Below the pieces are notes generated by a model, which worked only from the letters and a program-made list of their open reading frames with translations, did not search any database and was not told where the DNA came from. The translations under genes were made by a program, and so were the position numbers. DNA of 64,000 nucleotides from Chitinophagaceae bacterium (GTDB lineage Bacteria; Bacteroidota; Bacteroidia; Chitinophagales; Chitinophagaceae), in NCBI GenBank assembly GCA_016699815.1, contig CP065012.1, forward strand, positions 1-64,000, in the 5' to 3' direction. Below, one piece after another: positions 18,904 through 28,867 of the stretch (the stretch's first letter is position 1; the number at the start of each line of letters is the position of its first letter).

Positions 18904-20007
18904 ATGCAAAAAATACCTTTTGTTGACCTTTATGCCCAGTACAAAAGCATACAAAACGAAATGGATGCAGCCATTAAAACCAGTATTCAAAACACATCAT
19001 TCATCGGCGGAAATCCGGTACGGGAATTTGAAACTGCTTTTGCCGGTTTTATTGGTCTAAAGCATGTAATAGGTTGTGGCAATGGCACCGATTCCATAGA
19101 AATTTTATTGCAGGCTTATGGAATAGGTAAAGGCCATGAAGTAATTGTGCCTGCTGCATCCTGGATATCTACTTCGGAAGCAGTAAGTGCAAGAGGCGCT
19201 ACTCCCGTTTTTGTAGATGTGGAAGAAGATTATTTCAACATCAACCCGGCATTAATTGAAGCAGCTATTACTGCCAATACAAAAGCCATTATTCCGGTAC
19301 ACTTATACGGGCATCCGGCGGACATGCCGGCTATTATGGCTATTGCCAAAAAGTATAATTTAATAGTAATTGAAGACTGTGCACAATCACATGCATCGGC
19401 AATCCATGAAAAACTTGCTGGTACATTTGGCCATGCCGCAAGTTTTAGTTTTTATCCCGGCAAAAATCTTGGCGCTTACGGCGATGCAGGTTGCATGGCT
19501 ACCAGCGATGATGCCATTGCCGAAAAAGTGCGCATGATTGCCAACCATGGCCAAAAAGGTAAGCACAATCATATTATGGAAGGCCGCAACAGCAGGCTCG
19601 ATGGTTTACAGGCTGCCATACTTTCTGCAAAATTGCCTTATTTGCATCAATGGACCAATGCAAGAATAGCGCTTGCGGCCCAATACAATACGTCCATTAC
19701 CAATGCAGGGCTTGGTTTGCCCAAAACAAAACAAAAATATAAACATGTTTTTCATTTGTACGTAATCCGCAGTAATAAAAGAGATGCATTAAAAGATGAG
19801 TTGAATGCACTGGGTATTGAAACGGCCATACATTATCCCTGTGCTTTGCCTTTTTTAAGCTGCTATGCCGATAGAAATTTTGCGGCAGGTAGTTTTCCTG
19901 TTGCTGAGGCCTGGGCAAAAAAAGTTTTATCTATTCCCATGTATGCCGAGCTCACAACAACACAAATTGAGTATATTGCCAGCGCACTCAATAATTTGCC
20001 AGCCTGA
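18904..20007 (+). CDS. DegT/DnrJ/EryC1 family PLP aminotransferase (WbpE/GnnB-like)
   Basis: 367 residues, the usual family length. The PLP lysine is Lys187 in SFYPGKNLGAYGDAG, and the cofactor-binding EDCAQ is at 157-161. It transfers an amino group from glutamate to a keto sugar nucleotide. With the oxidoreductase at 15468 it would make a 3-amino-3-deoxy sugar. The stop TGA overlaps the next gene start as CTGA. Confidence 0.9.
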   Translation: MQKIPFVDLYAQYKSIQNEMDAAIKTSIQNTSFIGGNPVREFETAFAGFIGLKHVIGCGNGTDSIEILLQAYGIGKGHEVIVPAASWISTSEAVSARGATPVFVDVEEDYFNINPALIEAAITANTKAIIPVHLYGHPADMPAIMAIAKKYNLIVIEDCAQSHASAIHEKLAGTFGHAASFSFYPGKNLGAYGDAGCMATSDDAIAEKVRMIANHGQKGKHNHIMEGRNSRLDGLQAAILSAKLPYLHQWTNARIALAAQYNTSITNAGLGLPKTKQKYKHVFHLYVIRSNKRDALKDELNALGIETAIHYPCALPFLSCYADRNFAAGSFPVAEAWAKKVLSIPMYAELTTTQIEYIASALNNLPA

Positions 20008-21146
20008 AAACCATTGTAATTTTATCTACAGAGCCCTGGGGCAAAATGATGCTGAGCAAAATGCACTATGCTGCAGAGCTTGCGGCCAAGGGCCATACTG
20101 TATATTTTGTAAATCCACCAAGGCAGTCCTCTAATAAAGAGAACGTGTATATTAATGACAGTATTGCCATTCCGCATATTACCATCATCAATACGCAGCC
20201 GGTAAAGCAAGGGCTTTTGCTAAGGCATAAATTTCCCGGGCTGTACCGGCAGCTTACAAAATCGTATGTAAAAAAAATAAAAAAAATAACCGGCAACTCT
20301 ATTGATGAGCTCTGGTGTTTTAATCCCAATATGTTTACAGCGCCAAAACAATTTGAGGCAAAAAAAACACTGTTGATGCTCTACGATTTTTATAAAGGCA
20401 AGCATATAGAAGCAGCTTGCAAAAATTCCGATGCACTTATATCCATTACGCATGTTGCTTACGACTTTTATAAAAGGGCCGGCAAACCCTCTTTGTTACT
20501 GCCTCATGGCCTTGCCGGTAGTTTTGCGGTAATTGCCGAAGAAAAGCTAAAAAAAAATAATTTTATTGTACAGCATGGCAAAAAAATTAAAATAGGATAT
20601 ACCGGCAACCTGCTGCGTCACGGGATGAACACCTTGCTGGCTAAAAAATTAATAGAAAAAAATCCACAAGTGGAATTTCATTTTTGGGGGCCGGATTCCT
20701 TAAAAGAAAATAATGTGAGTGGCCTTTCGGAAGCATCGCAGCAGCATTTGGATTTTTTACAATTTTTAAAAAAATCGGTCAGCGTTGTATTACATGGCGT
20801 AAAAGCAGTAAACGAGCTTGCAGAGGAAATGCAGGCAATGGATGCATTCATTTTTTTGTACTCTGCTAAAACTGATATCAATGCTGCTTCCAATTCACAC
20901 AAAATTTTGGAGTATTTAAGCACGGGCAAGGCCATCATCAGTACTTTTGTTTCGCAATATCAATATAATACTTTACTGGTAATGAGTAAAGACGAGGCTT
21001 CATTTTTAGCTACTTTTGAAAAAGTAATATCCTCCTTGCCGGAATACAATGCCCCGGAGTTCCAAAAAAAGCGTATTGCTTTTGCATTGGAAAATACTTA
21101 TCACACCCAAATAGAGCGCATTAACAGGTTTATAAAAACTATATGA
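20004..21146 (+). CDS. Glycosyltransferase, GT-B type, CTG start
   Basis: 380 residues from the CTG at 20004. Starting there restores the first beta strand and loop (KTIVILSTEPWGKMM) expected in this fold; the first ATG, at 20046, would cut it off. The CTG overlaps the upstream stop as CTGA. The C-terminal half has the donor-site pattern NSHKILEYLSTGKAIIST. It is likely a cytoplasmic glycosyltransferase of the same operon. Its stop overlaps the next ATG as ATGA. Confidence 0.8.
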   Translation: MKTIVILSTEPWGKMMLSKMHYAAELAAKGHTVYFVNPPRQSSNKENVYINDSIAIPHITIINTQPVKQGLLLRHKFPGLYRQLTKSYVKKIKKITGNSIDELWCFNPNMFTAPKQFEAKKTLLMLYDFYKGKHIEAACKNSDALISITHVAYDFYKRAGKPSLLLPHGLAGSFAVIAEEKLKKNNFIVQHGKKIKIGYTGNLLRHGMNTLLAKKLIEKNPQVEFHFWGPDSLKENNVSGLSEASQQHLDFLQFLKKSVSVVLHGVKAVNELAEEMQAMDAFIFLYSAKTDINAASNSHKILEYLSTGKAIISTFVSQYQYNTLLVMSKDEASFLATFEKVISSLPEYNAPEFQKKRIAFALENTYHTQIERINRFIKTI

Positions 21147-22351
21147 AGATACTTTTTATTAGCTCGCTCAACCTCGCCACCAATCCCCGTTTTGTAAAAG
21201 AAATAAAGCTGGCCCTTGCTAATGGGTTTTCGGCCGATGTAATATGTTTTGAATTTAACAACTGGAGCAATGCATTTAACCAACAAATAAAAAAAGATAT
21301 TGGCCATGCAAATATTTATTCCATTCCTGCAGGCCGCAAACCATTTTTGCCCTGGGCAGTAAGCGTATTTTGGGAAAAATGCTACCGCCTTGCAGGTTTC
21401 CTGTTTCCTATGCCATTGAGCCTGCAATCAAAAGGCGTTTCCCGACGCAGTGGTTTGCTGGTAAAGCAAATTAAAAAATTAAAGCAGCAACAATACAATT
21501 GGGTAATTGGCCATAACCCCGGCGCTTTATACCCTGTTTATTTTGGCGCAAAAAATTTTAATGCACAAGCAGCCTTCGATGTGGAAGATTACCATCCCGG
21601 CGAAGGCAATAACCCAGGGGAACAAAGGCTCACCAAACTACTCATGAATGAGCTATTGCCCAAAATGGATTATGTGAGTTTTGCTTCTCCTTTAATGAAG
21701 AAAAAACACATTGAAGACTGTGGCAAAGAAGGTAAAAACTGGACGGTGGTACTCAACTTTTTTGCGGCTGATGATTTTAAAAAATTGCCAACAGGTACAA
21801 ATAATAACGATTTATTAAAACTGGTTTGGTTTTCTCAAAATATAAATTACAAGCGTGGGCTGGAGCAGGTAATACCGGCATTGGATGCCTATAAAGATAA
21901 AATTGAATTGACACTTATTGGCAACATGAAAGAAGAGTTTTATAAAGAATATGTTGCGCCCAGGCCGCATATAAAAATTATTCCCCCACAGGAGCAAAAA
22001 GCGCTGCACCATTTAATGGGCAATTTCGATATTGGCCTTGCCATAGAGCCCGGAAAAGATAAAAATAATTTTATAGCCCTTGCCAATAAATTAATCACTT
22101 ATTTTCAATCGGGTTTATATATTTTGGCCTCGGATACCCCGGCGCATATAGATTTTCTTAACACCTTTCCGCAACATGGCATGGCAGTGAATTTGGAAAA
22201 AGAAAATGTACCCTCGGCTTTAAATAAACTTCTACTTTCGGCAAAGGAAATACAGGAAAATAAAAATACCAGGATGGCCGCATCTGCTGCCTATAGCTGG
22301 GAAAAAGAATCGGAAAAACTGTTGCAACTATGGAAGAATACAAGCGCATAA
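21143..22351 (+). CDS. Glycosyltransferase, GT-B type
   Basis: 402 residues. The N-terminal Rossmann start KILFISSLNLATNPRFVKE is typical of GT4-like enzymes that bind an acceptor, and the segment DVEDYHPGEG is shared by related glycan-locus proteins. The donor region near IALANKLITYFQSGLYILASDTPA is recognisable. The gene overlaps the upstream one as ATGA and the downstream one by 22 bases. The sugar is unknown. Confidence 0.78.
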   Translation: MKILFISSLNLATNPRFVKEIKLALANGFSADVICFEFNNWSNAFNQQIKKDIGHANIYSIPAGRKPFLPWAVSVFWEKCYRLAGFLFPMPLSLQSKGVSRRSGLLVKQIKKLKQQQYNWVIGHNPGALYPVYFGAKNFNAQAAFDVEDYHPGEGNNPGEQRLTKLLMNELLPKMDYVSFASPLMKKKHIEDCGKEGKNWTVVLNFFAADDFKKLPTGTNNNDLLKLVWFSQNINYKRGLEQVIPALDAYKDKIELTLIGNMKEEFYKEYVAPRPHIKIIPPQEQKALHHLMGNFDIGLAIEPGKDKNNFIALANKLITYFQSGLYILASDTPAHIDFLNTFPQHGMAVNLEKENVPSALNKLLLSAKEIQENKNTRMAASAAYSWEKESEKLLQLWKNTSA

Positions 22352-23625
22352 AAAAAATTATTATTATTTCGCCGCATTTTCCGCCATCAAATCTTACTGC
22401 GGTACACCGGGCACGCTTTTTTGCCCAGCATTTGCCTTCCTTTGGCTGGGAGCCTACTATAGTAACGGTGCATGAAGATTACTATGAAGAAGCGCTGGAT
22501 AATAACCTGGCCAAACTTGTACCAAACTGGCTGAGGGTAGAAAAAGTAAAAGGTATAAAGGTTACTAAACCAAGGCTTATTGGCGATATTGGCCTTAGAT
22601 CTTTTTTGAGTTTGTACCGCAGGGCAAAAAAAATAATAAAAGAAGAAAATATAGATTTTGTGTACATCACCATACCTTCTTTTTACGGCGCTTTGTGGGG
22701 CAGGTGGTTGCACGAAAGTACAGGTGTGGCCTATGGTATAGATTATATTGATCCCTGGGTGCATGAATTTCCGGGAAGCAATAAAATATTTTCAAGGCAT
22801 TGGTGGGCCACAAAAGTTTCGGGTTTTTTAGAACCTATTGCAGTAAAAAAAGCAGCTTTAATAACCGGGGTTGCCGAAAGCTATTTTGAAGGTGTACAAC
22901 AACGGAATGCCAGGTTAAAAGAAAAAGCAATTTTTTGTGCCATTCCTTTTGGCAGCGAAAAAAGGGATCATAAGAAGGTTAAAGAATTTGATTTGCAGCC
23001 TTACCTTTTTAAACCCAATGCTGCAAAGTTGCAAATGGTTTATGCGGGGGCTATGCTGCCCAAAGCCTATTCACTTCTGGAAAAAATTTTTATTTCCTTT
23101 CAAAATAATCCCGAAGTTTTTGAAAATGTAGAAATCCATTTTATTGGCACGGGCAAAAACCCAACCGATCCCAATGGTTTTACCATAAAACCTTATGCTG
23201 AAAAATACAGCCTATGGAAAAAAAATATTTTTGAATACCCGGTACGCATCCCATACCTGGATGTGCTGGTGCATTTAAATGCTGCAAATGCTGTATTTAT
23301 TTTGGGCAGCACCGAGCCACACTATACACCTTCAAAAGTTTACCAGGCAGTTCTTTCCGGCAAACCCATTTTGGCGGTGCTGCATACCATGAGCACGGCT
23401 GTGGAAGTGCTCACCAATTCTGGCGCAGGATATGTAGTGGATTTTGCCAGCAAGGATGAATGTGAATTAAAAATGCAATATTTCGAAAAAGAATACATGC
23501 AGTTTTTGGAGTTTTACCAGCAGTACAATCCTGCAAACATTAATATGCTTGCCTTTGAAAAATACTCGGCTTACAATATTACCGAAACGCTGGTTCAGGC
23601 ATTGAATAAAATAACGGAAAGTTGA
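22330..23625 (+). CDS. Glycosyltransferase, GT4-like
   Basis: 431 residues. It opens with the strand-loop IIIISPHFPPSNLTAVHRAR, the acceptor-side start of many GT4 enzymes. The C-terminal donor site includes YTPSKVYQAVLSGKPILAV. It overlaps the previous gene by 22 bases and the next as TTGA, so coupling is tight. No signal peptide or membrane span is present. Confidence 0.8.
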   Translation: MEEYKRIKKIIIISPHFPPSNLTAVHRARFFAQHLPSFGWEPTIVTVHEDYYEEALDNNLAKLVPNWLRVEKVKGIKVTKPRLIGDIGLRSFLSLYRRAKKIIKEENIDFVYITIPSFYGALWGRWLHESTGVAYGIDYIDPWVHEFPGSNKIFSRHWWATKVSGFLEPIAVKKAALITGVAESYFEGVQQRNARLKEKAIFCAIPFGSEKRDHKKVKEFDLQPYLFKPNAAKLQMVYAGAMLPKAYSLLEKIFISFQNNPEVFENVEIHFIGTGKNPTDPNGFTIKPYAEKYSLWKKNIFEYPVRIPYLDVLVHLNAANAVFILGSTEPHYTPSKVYQAVLSGKPILAVLHTMSTAVEVLTNSGAGYVVDFASKDECELKMQYFEKEYMQFLEFYQQYNPANINMLAFEKYSAYNITETLVQALNKITES

Positions 23626-24368
23626 AGAAAATATTTGTTTTATATCGCTATTGTAATGTATTGGGTTTTGCTTCGCTGCTCAGTTTTTTAGGGCAACGGT
23701 TGGCAAAACGCAATACTTTAATATCAATTTCAGTAAAAAATTTACCACACAAAATAATCATCCGCAACCAGCCGGCTGATTTTGCTGTATTTACACAGGT
23801 TTTTGTCAATAAAGAATACGATGTTGCGCTTGCGCATCCTGTAAATAGCATTATTGATTGCGGCGCTAATATTGGGCTGGCAGCTTTATACTTTACTACA
23901 AAATATCCGCAAGCTTCTATTAAATGTATTGAACCCGAAAAAGAAAATTTTGAATTGCTCCTGCAAAATACCCAACACTATAAAAATATTTCCTGCCTAA
24001 ATGCAGGCGTTTGGCATAAAAAAGTTTTGCTGCAGGTTATTGACAAAGGCTATGGCAGCCTCGGTTTTCAGGTGAAAGAAACCAGGGAAAAAGAAAATTC
24101 CCTGCCGGCAAAAGATATGAGTTCTATAATGCAGGACTGGGGAAAAACAAATATTGATATTGTAAAACTGGATATAGAAGGCAGCGAAGAACAGGTAATT
24201 TTAGAGGATAAGAGCAACTGGCCGCAAAAAGCAAAAACTATTTTTGTGGAAATACACGATAACCTAAAACCCGGGCTTACCGAAAAAATAGTTGCCAAAC
24301 TGCAAGCAGATTTTAATTTTCACAAAAATGGGGAATATATGGTGTTTACCAAAAAAATTAATGCATGA
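23622..24368 (+). CDS. FkbM family methyltransferase
   Basis: 248 residues from a TTG start that overlaps the upstream stop (TTGA). The SAM-binding motif DCGANIG is at 79-85, followed by CIEPEKENFELL, and DIVKLDIEGSE is the usual FkbM motif IV region. It would O-methylate a sugar of the polysaccharide or a related group. Stop and next start overlap as ATGA. Confidence 0.88.
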   Translation: MKKIFVLYRYCNVLGFASLLSFLGQRLAKRNTLISISVKNLPHKIIIRNQPADFAVFTQVFVNKEYDVALAHPVNSIIDCGANIGLAALYFTTKYPQASIKCIEPEKENFELLLQNTQHYKNISCLNAGVWHKKVLLQVIDKGYGSLGFQVKETREKENSLPAKDMSSIMQDWGKTNIDIVKLDIEGSEEQVILEDKSNWPQKAKTIFVEIHDNLKPGLTEKIVAKLQADFNFHKNGEYMVFTKKINA

Positions 24369-25168
24369 TTGGTTTTGTAGTGCCCATAAAACCAAGGCGC
24401 TTTTCTACCAATTGGGAAAAAGATAACCGTCTGCTGGAACGTACGCTGGGCGCTATACTTAACCAAACCGACCCCAATTTTAAAATATTTATTCTTTATA
24501 CCGATAAGCCGAAAATAAATATTCATCATTCTTCCATTAATTATATACTTTTTGATTTTCCTTTTTTAGAAACTAAGGAAATACTAGACTTTGAATCTAA
24601 GGTAAAACGCTGGATGCCCGACCCGGTTTATGTAAGCAAAATGTTTGACAAAGGAAGAAAAATTATGCTGGGCTGTAAATATGCCAAAGAAGCAGGCTGC
24701 AATTTTATAATGTCTATTGATAGCGACGACCTCATCAGTAATAAACTTGCAGCTTTTGTAAATAAGCAGGCAACCGATAGTGTGGGTTGGGTATTAAAAA
24801 ACGGGTACATGCATTTGGAATCATTAAATGTACTTATTAAAAAAACAGATATTTTTAAAGTAAACGGCAGTACTAATATTATCAACGCAAAATATGTTCC
24901 CAATCCCAATTTTAACAGCAGGTATTATTACGATTTTAATTTTTTTGAAGGCCATGGTTATCTGCCTTTAAGAATGCAGGAAATGTACCATAAAAAGCAG
25001 GATGAGTTGCCCTTTATTGGCGTAGTATATACCATCCATAGCGATAATGCATCGCATATAAATAAAATACTAAGTTTAAAAAATATTAAAACCCTGGCAA
25101 AAATTATCCTGCATGGCAAGCTGATGAATAAACGCATTGCAAAAGAATTTAACCTCGTAAAACTGTAA
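24365..25168 (+). CDS. GT-A type glycosyltransferase (rhamnosyltransferase-like)
   Basis: 267 residues. The opening VVPIKPRRF, then LLERTLGAILNQTDPNFK, and the metal motif region MSIDSDDLIS near residue 120 indicate a GT-A fold, like putative rhamnosyltransferases and GT2-related proteins. The sequence is divergent from the other GT2 genes in this window. It overlaps the next gene by one base (TAATG). Confidence 0.65.
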   Translation: MIGFVVPIKPRRFSTNWEKDNRLLERTLGAILNQTDPNFKIFILYTDKPKINIHHSSINYILFDFPFLETKEILDFESKVKRWMPDPVYVSKMFDKGRKIMLGCKYAKEAGCNFIMSIDSDDLISNKLAAFVNKQATDSVGWVLKNGYMHLESLNVLIKKTDIFKVNGSTNIINAKYVPNPNFNSRYYYDFNFFEGHGYLPLRMQEMYHKKQDELPFIGVVYTIHSDNASHINKILSLKNIKTLAKIILHGKLMNKRIAKEFNLVKL

Positions 25169-26325
25169 TGCTAAAAAAGCTGGCCATTGTAACAACGCAT
25201 CCCATCCAGTATAATGCACCGCTATTTGCCTTGCTGGCAAGCCGCAATAAAATTACTATTAAGGTTTTTTACACATGGGGCAGCCAGGTTATGGAGCAAA
25301 AATTCGATCCCGGCTTTGGCAAAAAAATAAGTTGGGATATCCCTATGCTCGAAGGCTATGATTATTGTTTTGTTGAAAACACGTCAGCCAATCCGGGTTC
25401 ACATCACCGTAAGGGTATACAAAACCCAGGCCTCATCCCTGAAATTGAAAAATGGCAACCCAATGCGGTATTGGTTTACGGCTGGAATTTCAGCAGTCAT
25501 ATTAAGGCGCTTCGGTATTTTCATAAAAAAATTCCAGTATTGTTTCGTGGTGATTCTACAATGCTTGACCTGCAAAACCCAGTGAAAGCAATGCTTAAAA
25601 AAATTTACCTTACCAATCTTTTTAAGCATATAGATATAGCCCTGTATGCAGGTAGTGAGAACAAAAAATATTATCAAAATTTTGGATTGCCCGATAACCA
25701 TTTGGCATTTATGCCACATGCGGTTGATAACCAATTTTTTTACAGTAATAAGAAACCTGCCATTGATTTCAGAGAAAAATTAGACATTCCAAATGAGGAT
25801 ACGGTTTTTTTATTTGCCGGAAAATTTATTGAAAAGAAAAATCCTGTTGCGCTGGTAATGCTATTTGCCGCATTAAAATTATCCAATACACACCTGGTAA
25901 TGGCCGGCAATGGGCCATTGGAAGATCAACTAAAATTAGCAGCAGTAGGCAATAACCATATCCATTTTGTTCCCTTTCAAAATCAATCGGCAATGCCATC
26001 GCTGTATGCCATGTGTGATTGCTTTATATTGCCTTCAAAAGGGCCGGGAGAAACCTGGGGGCTTGCGGTAAACGAGGCCATGGCAGCAGGTAAGGCAATA
26101 TTGGTGAGTAATAAATGTGGTTGCGCTGCCGACCTTTTAGAAAATGGTAAAAACGGGTTTATTTTTAATGCAGAAAACTGTGAAGATCTTGAAAAAAATT
26201 TAAAAAGAATTACTGGAAGTAAAAAGTTGATGGCAGAAATGGGCGTGCATTCTTTAGAAAAAATAAAAAATTGGTCGCTGCAAAATGCGGCAATAGCCAT
26301 TGAAAAAGCAGTAACAGGATTTTAA
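25168..26325 (+). CDS. Glycosyltransferase family 4
   Basis: 385 residues with the GT-B fold. The donor-binding motif is clear: GPGETWGLAVNEAMAAGKA, with E-x7-E spacing, followed by GCAADLLENGKNGF. The N-terminus LAIVTTHPIQYNAPLF is typical of the group. It would add a sugar, with retention of configuration, to the lipid-linked chain. Confidence 0.9.
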   Translation: MLKKLAIVTTHPIQYNAPLFALLASRNKITIKVFYTWGSQVMEQKFDPGFGKKISWDIPMLEGYDYCFVENTSANPGSHHRKGIQNPGLIPEIEKWQPNAVLVYGWNFSSHIKALRYFHKKIPVLFRGDSTMLDLQNPVKAMLKKIYLTNLFKHIDIALYAGSENKKYYQNFGLPDNHLAFMPHAVDNQFFYSNKKPAIDFREKLDIPNEDTVFLFAGKFIEKKNPVALVMLFAALKLSNTHLVMAGNGPLEDQLKLAAVGNNHIHFVPFQNQSAMPSLYAMCDCFILPSKGPGETWGLAVNEAMAAGKAILVSNKCGCAADLLENGKNGFIFNAENCEDLEKNLKRITGSKKLMAEMGVHSLEKIKNWSLQNAAIAIEKAVTGF

Positions 26326-26334
26326 TGAACAGCA

Positions 26335-27732
26335 ATGTTTGATTCTTTAACCAACATAAAATTTAACTGGTATATTTTTGCAGGTATAGCAGTTGTAATT
26401 CTCCTGTTAAAGCCAGATATTTCACCCTGGTGTTTTATTGCCCTTCTTATTGGCATACATCAGTTTATGTTGATATTTTATGCATTTAAATACATTATTC
26501 CCGTAAGGTATATTGCCGGAGCTTTCTTGTCGCTGCAAATGCTCATTGGCCCTTCATTTGCCTATTTAGGCTTAGATAGCGCACAGTATTTTAAATATCG
26601 TATGCAGGTTTCTGAGGTGGAGTATTTTAGTTATGCCATTCCCGCAACCATCTGTTTTATCCTTGGTTTGCACTTTTTTAGTAAGCTCAAGGGAGAGATA
26701 GTAAACCAGCAGGCAATAAAAGATTATGTAGCCCAAAATCCTACACTTGCATATCTGTTTATTGTAATAGGTGTTTTTAATTCTATAGCCGCCGATTTTT
26801 TTGGACCCGGACTTGGGTTTGTACTTTACCTTATTGGTAGTTTTAAATTTGCCGGCGCTTTTTTATTAATTATTGGCAGCCCCAGGCTAAAGCCTTTGCC
26901 TTTAACGCTGGTATTTGGTTCCATTATACTTTCTACTTTACAAAAAGCCATGTTTCACGACCTGGTAACCTGGCTCATTTTTATATTAGCTGTTTTTGCT
27001 TTAAGATATAAACCCAAAGATTATGTAAAGCTGGCTTTTGCCATCGGCCTTATTGCTGGCGTTGCTGTAATTCAACAATTAAAAGCCAGCTACCGAACCG
27101 CTACCATAGCCCAGGGAAAGGCAGGAGATGTGGAGGCATTTGATGATGCCTTTGACGAAATGCAAACCAGTGGCGGTTTTTTTGAAAAAGCTAACCTGGC
27201 AAAACATAATGTTCGCATAAACCAGGGTTTTATTTTAACCAATGTGTTGCGCCATGTACCTTACCGTACGGCATTTGCCCACGGGCAGGAGTTGTATCAA
27301 ATACTCGAAGCGGCTTTTTTACCCAGGATTTTAGCGCCTAATAAATTAGATGCCGGAGACAAAACACTTGTTTTTAAATATGCAGGCATTAGCCTTCGTA
27401 AACACACTTCTATGAGCCTGGGCTCAATGGCTGATGCTTATATTAATTATGGCAGAACGGGTGGCTGTATTTTTATGTTTGCTCTTGGGCTTTTCTTTAA
27501 CCTAACCCTTATTTGGTTTAATAAAATGGGAAAAAAATTTCCCATTATCATTCTTTTTGTGCCTATGGCATTTTATTTTCCTATAAGGCCCGATACGGCT
27601 TTGCAAACTGGCCTTGGGCACCTGGTAAAATGCACATTTTTAATTTGGGTGGTTTTTACCTATTGGGCACATATTTTTGAAACTCGTTTAAAAGTTTTTA
27701 GAAAAACGTCTCCATCCGAACTTTCTGTTTAA
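26335..27732 (+). CDS. Multi-spanning membrane protein, probable Wzy-like polymerase
   Basis: 465 residues with about ten hydrophobic segments and a soluble loop around residues 250-310, the layout of Wzy polymerases and O-antigen ligases. It lies amid glycosyltransferases, and no other polymerase candidate is seen in the window. No clear catalytic motif can be named, so the role is inferred from topology and context. No Wzx flippase gene was found here. Confidence 0.6.
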   Translation: MFDSLTNIKFNWYIFAGIAVVILLLKPDISPWCFIALLIGIHQFMLIFYAFKYIIPVRYIAGAFLSLQMLIGPSFAYLGLDSAQYFKYRMQVSEVEYFSYAIPATICFILGLHFFSKLKGEIVNQQAIKDYVAQNPTLAYLFIVIGVFNSIAADFFGPGLGFVLYLIGSFKFAGAFLLIIGSPRLKPLPLTLVFGSIILSTLQKAMFHDLVTWLIFILAVFALRYKPKDYVKLAFAIGLIAGVAVIQQLKASYRTATIAQGKAGDVEAFDDAFDEMQTSGGFFEKANLAKHNVRINQGFILTNVLRHVPYRTAFAHGQELYQILEAAFLPRILAPNKLDAGDKTLVFKYAGISLRKHTSMSLGSMADAYINYGRTGGCIFMFALGLFFNLTLIWFNKMGKKFPIIILFVPMAFYFPIRPDTALQTGLGHLVKCTFLIWVVFTYWAHIFETRLKVFRKTSPSELSV

Positions 27733-27748
27733 CTCTATTCAACACTTT

Positions 27749-28867
27749 TTGTTTTTGAAAAATTCAGTTTTATTAAATATTATCCTTCCCTTGGTTCTTG
27801 GCATTTCTTTGTTGTATTATTATCAAAGAAAAACCATAAAAGCAGAGGAAATTGGTATTGGAAAGGAAACTACAATTTATACGCCATGGGTAAACGACTA
27901 TCCAATTCATGTTACTTTCTTCAGGCATATTGATACATTACTTTACGGATGGCAAAAAAGCGGCGGGAAGGACCTTACACTTTGGCTGGGTAATTCACAA
28001 CTCCATTCCATAAATCAATATTCTCCAGGACAGCAAAATTGCATCCGGTTTCTCTTCGATTCATTAGAAAATAGCAACAAAACGGTTTTGGGTATTAGCT
28101 ATCCCAATGCCAACCTGCAGGAGTTCCTTTTTACCATTATTTACTTTACAAATAAATGCAATAAGGTAAAACAAATTGTATTGCCCGTTTTTTTTGATGA
28201 TATGAGGGAAGATAAAATAAGGGATGATATTGGTAATGCGAATGCGGTAAATTTTATAGCGCAGGGTAAAGACAGCAGCTACTTTTCCAATATACTATCC
28301 ATCTCCAATTTAAAAAATAAAAAGGCCACTGAATCTGCCATTGGCAACGATATGAAGGCGCTTGATGCTACTGCACAGGAAATCTCAGAAAAATTTCTGG
28401 ATAGTATTGTGCGTACCTACTGGGCTGTGTGGAATAAAAGACCGGATACCAGGGGAACACTTTTTAACGACCTGTATAAATTTCGCAACAGCATGCTGGG
28501 AATAAAAGCCAATACCAAGCGCAAAATGATTCCCGGTGTGTATAAAGAAAATTACGAAGCCTTACTGGATATTTTTAAATATTGCCAGGCCAAAAATATT
28601 GAGTTGATTGTGTACATTCCACCCATAAGAAACGACGTAGAGCCGCCTTATGATATGAAGGCATATGCAGGATTTAAAAAAGAAGTTGAAAAAGATGTAC
28701 TGGCCAGCCATGCCATTTTTATGAACCTCGAAAACCTTGTTGCTGCAAAGTATTGGGGAACCAAAGGCTCTACGAGCGGCACCGGCAGCGAAATAGATTT
28801 TATGCACTTTCAGGAACCTGGCCATAAACTCATTGCAGATACCATATTCCAACGCTGTAAAAAATGA
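27749..28867 (+). CDS. SGNH-type protein, O-acetylation partner of MBOAT
   Basis: 372 residues with one N-terminal membrane anchor (about 8-25) and an extracytoplasmic domain. GNSQ at 81-84 supplies a candidate Ser nucleophile, and D350/H353 in IDFMHFQEPGH complete an SGNH-type triad. It overlaps the MBOAT gene as ATGA. Such pairs move acetyl from the membrane acyltransferase to an exported polysaccharide, as DltD/AlgX-type proteins do. The start is TTG, at 27749 or 27755; no ATG fits. Confidence 0.75.
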   Translation: MFLKNSVLLNIILPLVLGISLLYYYQRKTIKAEEIGIGKETTIYTPWVNDYPIHVTFFRHIDTLLYGWQKSGGKDLTLWLGNSQLHSINQYSPGQQNCIRFLFDSLENSNKTVLGISYPNANLQEFLFTIIYFTNKCNKVKQIVLPVFFDDMREDKIRDDIGNANAVNFIAQGKDSSYFSNILSISNLKNKKATESAIGNDMKALDATAQEISEKFLDSIVRTYWAVWNKRPDTRGTLFNDLYKFRNSMLGIKANTKRKMIPGVYKENYEALLDIFKYCQAKNIELIVYIPPIRNDVEPPYDMKAYAGFKKEVEKDVLASHAIFMNLENLVAAKYWGTKGSTSGTGSEIDFMHFQEPGHKLIADTIFQRCKK

